Source: Nonomuraea rubra
GTDB taxonomy: Bacteria; Actinomycetota; Actinomycetes; Streptosporangiales; Streptosporangiaceae
Direction of reading: 5' to 3'
DNA: 64,000 nucleotides
Assembly: GCF_014207985.1 (NCBI RefSeq)
Contig: NZ_JACHMI010000001.1
Coordinates: 10,957,001 to 11,021,000 of the forward strand
The notes below the pieces were generated by a model. The model ran no database searches. It was not told the origin of the DNA and was given only the letters and a program-made list of their open reading frames with translations. Shown here piece by piece: positions 62,518 through 64,000 of this stretch (positions within the stretch are counted from its first letter, which is position 1; every line of letters starts with the position of its first letter). The position numbers were made by a program, and so were the translations under genes.

Positions 62518-63186
62518 TCAGGGCTCTACGAGCCGCAACACGCCGTAGTTGTAGCCGCGCCTGTTGTAGACGACGCACGGCTGGCCGCTCTCCTTGTCAC
62601 GGAACAGGTAGAAATCGTGTCCGACCAGCTCCATCTCCAGCAGGGCCTGATCGATGGTCATGGGCTCGGCTCGGTGGAACTTCTCCCGGACGATGAGCGG
62701 ACCGTCGCCGTCCATCTCGATCGGGACGATGTCGTCGTAGAGCTGGTCGCTCTTCTGCTGCAGCTCGTCCTCGTCGGGCTCGGCCTGCTCGGGGACTCCG
62801 GGCTGCGTGCGGGGCTTCAGATCGGCGGCGTCAGGGAGCGTCGCGGTGATCTCCGCCACCGAGGGCGGGCAGTGGTTGCCGTGGTGGACCTTGCGCCGGT
62901 CGGCCAGCCGCCTGAGGCGGCCTTCCAGCTTGTCGAGGGCTAGATCGAGGGCTGCGAATCGGTCGTCGGCCGAGGCCTCGGCGCGGATGGCCGGTCCTCG
63001 GGAGTGAATGGTGAGCTCGACGCGCTCGCGCTGATCGGCGAGGCGCGGATTACGCTCCTTGGACACCTCCACATCAACTCGGATGAGTTTGTTGTCCAGA
63101 CGTTCGATCCTGGCCAGCTTGGTCGTCACGTGGTCTCGGAACCGATCACTTACTCCTGTGTGCCGGCCCTTGACGATGATGTCCAT
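62518..63186 (-). CDS. hpf: Long ribosome hibernation promoting factor
   Basis: 222 residues from ATG 63186 (AAGGGGGG upstream). N-terminal RaiA/HPF domain (MDIIVKGRHTGVSDRFRDHV, DVEVSKERNPRLADQRERVE) that binds the 30S decoding site, an acidic linker, and a C-terminal dimerisation domain (MTIDQALLEMELVGHDFYLFRD, in parts, VYNRRGYNYGVLRL). This long form pairs two 70S ribosomes into 100S dimers. Adjacent to an orphan response regulator, as in other actinobacteria. Confidence 0.94.
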   Translation of the reverse strand: MDIIVKGRHTGVSDRFRDHVTTKLARIERLDNKLIRVDVEVSKERNPRLADQRERVELTIHSRGPAIRAEASADDRFAALDLALDKLEGRLRRLADRRKVHHGNHCPPSVAEITATLPDAADLKPRTQPGVPEQAEPDEDELQQKSDQLYDDIVPIEMDGDGPLIVREKFHRAEPMTIDQALLEMELVGHDFYLFRDKESGQPCVVYNRRGYNYGVLRLVEP

Positions 63187-63814
63187 GCAACAGCCCCCCT
63201 TCGGTCTAACGACTGAGCAAGAGCGCCCGACGACGTGCATGCCGGACGGGGTGTTCTGGCTGCCTCTCTGTCACGGTTACCCTCTTCCGACGCTGAGTCA
63301 CCGGGAACTCGGAAGGCACCCGCCCGGCCGACCTGGTCTTCGACCCCACATCCGCCTGCTGAGGGTTTCGCAGCTCTGTCGCCACTACTGCCCTTCTCTC
63401 CTGACGGGGGACATCTGGACCCCCGGGAAGGCAGGACTTACCCCTAAGCCGCACCGTGATCGGTCGACAAAGAGTCGCCTTACGTGGACCGTTTTGCCTG
63501 CGGCTGGCATCGGCTAGCAGAGCCGGGGACCCCGACCCTGCGCAACCACGGACCCGAACGGGTGCCATGTAGGAACGCTATCCGCATCCAGCACGAATGT
63601 CAGCCTGAGCATCAGCCGGGTGATCACTGTCAGTGAGATCGAGTCGACCGGAAAGCGCCTTCCAATGCCCCATTTAACCGATCGGCAACCCTTATGCGCA
63701 CGGGACTCCCGTCCACTGAACAGCCCGATTCCCCGTCTAGGGGAAGTGACATGTGACCTCCAGGCTAGGAAACCGATTTGGATCTTTCTTTACCGAACGT
63801 GACCATGACGATTT
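63187..63814. other. 628-bp gap upstream of hpf
   Basis: No convincing gene on either strand; short frames here have atypical codon use. It should hold the hpf promoter and a long 5' leader, since hpf genes are often stress-induced. I could not assign a promoter with confidence. G+C is visibly lower at 63640-63800, which is consistent with promoter DNA. Confidence 0.5.
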
Positions 63815-64000
63815 TCAAGATCTTCGGCGTGTCGCGCCCGCGGTGACGGCCAGCGGCACGACCATCTCCGCAGCGTGCAGCGCCCGGGCGGCCTCGGCGA
63901 GGGTCGCGCCGGTCGTCACGATGTCGTCCAGGAGCAGCGCACGGGACGCTGGAGGCCCGTTCGCGGCGGGCAGGACCCGAAGTGACCCTGCGAGGTTGGC
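63815..64000 (-). CDS. comF: ComF-type phosphoribosyltransferase (5' end beyond window)
   Basis: The last 61 residues of a gene that starts past the right edge. The visible end has SRALLLDDIVTTGATLAEAARAL, which is the PRPP-binding motif of type I phosphoribosyltransferases, followed by AEMVVPLAVTAGATRRRS and a TGA. ComFC-type proteins of this size and ending sit next to hpf in actinobacteria, where the role in DNA uptake is unproven. Confidence 0.82.
   Translation of the reverse strand, partial: ANLAGSLRVLPAANGPPASRALLLDDIVTTGATLAEAARALHAAEMVVPLAVTAGATRRRS

Noticed and set aside
63206..63568. Gene upstream of hpf on the minus strand
   Set aside because: Atypical codon use, no similarity recognised, no ribosome site; more likely the hpf leader/promoter region.

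Overview
The window is about 70% G+C, codons end almost always in G or C, GTG starts are common, and many adjacent genes overlap by 4 bp (ATGA or GTGA). Gene content (prfB next to ftsEX-smpB-ssrA, the large 180-kDa type of NAD-glutamate dehydrogenase, secA next to hpf and a comF-type gene, DasR/NagR-type GlcNAc PTS control) points to an actinomycete chromosome. A Streptosporangiaceae genus such as Nonomuraea fits best, but that is inference. There is no phage, insertion sequence, CRISPR array, rRNA or tRNA. tmRNA is the only RNA gene seen.

Layout. 0-9 kb: tail of a PDZ serine protease; a DJ-1/AraC regulator; a two-gene unit coding a vWA/TROVE-like protein and an ARPP-like protein; a secreted PLC-like phosphodiesterase; a TolQ/MotA-type channel with an ExbD-like partner; and a YbaB - WXG-like - large secreted-type protein operon. 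9-16 kb: tmRNA, a PBP lipoprotein with degenerate catalytic motifs, smpB, ftsX, ftsE, a tiny zinc-ribbon membrane protein, prfB and a lipoprotein. 16-22 kb: NAD-glutamate dehydrogenase and tryptophan 2,3-dioxygenase. 22-28 kb: an ECF sigma factor with a short ZAS anti-sigma, divergent from DUF4142 - DUF1996 - ferric-reductase-like - NuoF/ferredoxin genes that look like a transmembrane redox relay; then an L,D-transpeptidase.

28-34 kb: an ABC exporter (ATPase and two permeases, one with a large external domain) facing a histidine kinase/response regulator pair. 34-42 kb: AraC regulator and a fused NmrA-MDR oxidoreductase, acetoacetyl-CoA synthetase, then a LysR regulator with a signal-less beta-lactamase-fold hydrolase divergent from an active MecA_N-type PBP. 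42-46 kb: three HAD hydrolases, small secreted and conserved proteins, and an isolated atpB paralogue. 46-56 kb: a GlcNAc module made of a lipoprotein GH3 hexosaminidase, EI, HPr, EIIA, EIIB, SIS sugar-phosphate enzyme, GntR regulator and two EIIC permeases, with palindromic dre-like operators. 56-64 kb: Rv3235-like protein, secA, a small membrane protein, a YcaQ/AlkX-type DNA glycosylase, a LuxR-type response regulator, hpf and the tail of a comF-type gene.

Most worth a second look: the ECF-linked redox relay, the vWA/TROVE + ARPP-like pair, the TolQ/ExbD-like pair with an unusual partner, the pseudo-PBP beside smpB, the orphan atpB, a sharp codon-use anomaly inside NAD-GDH, and tandem repeats that copy the stop-codon ends of genes.
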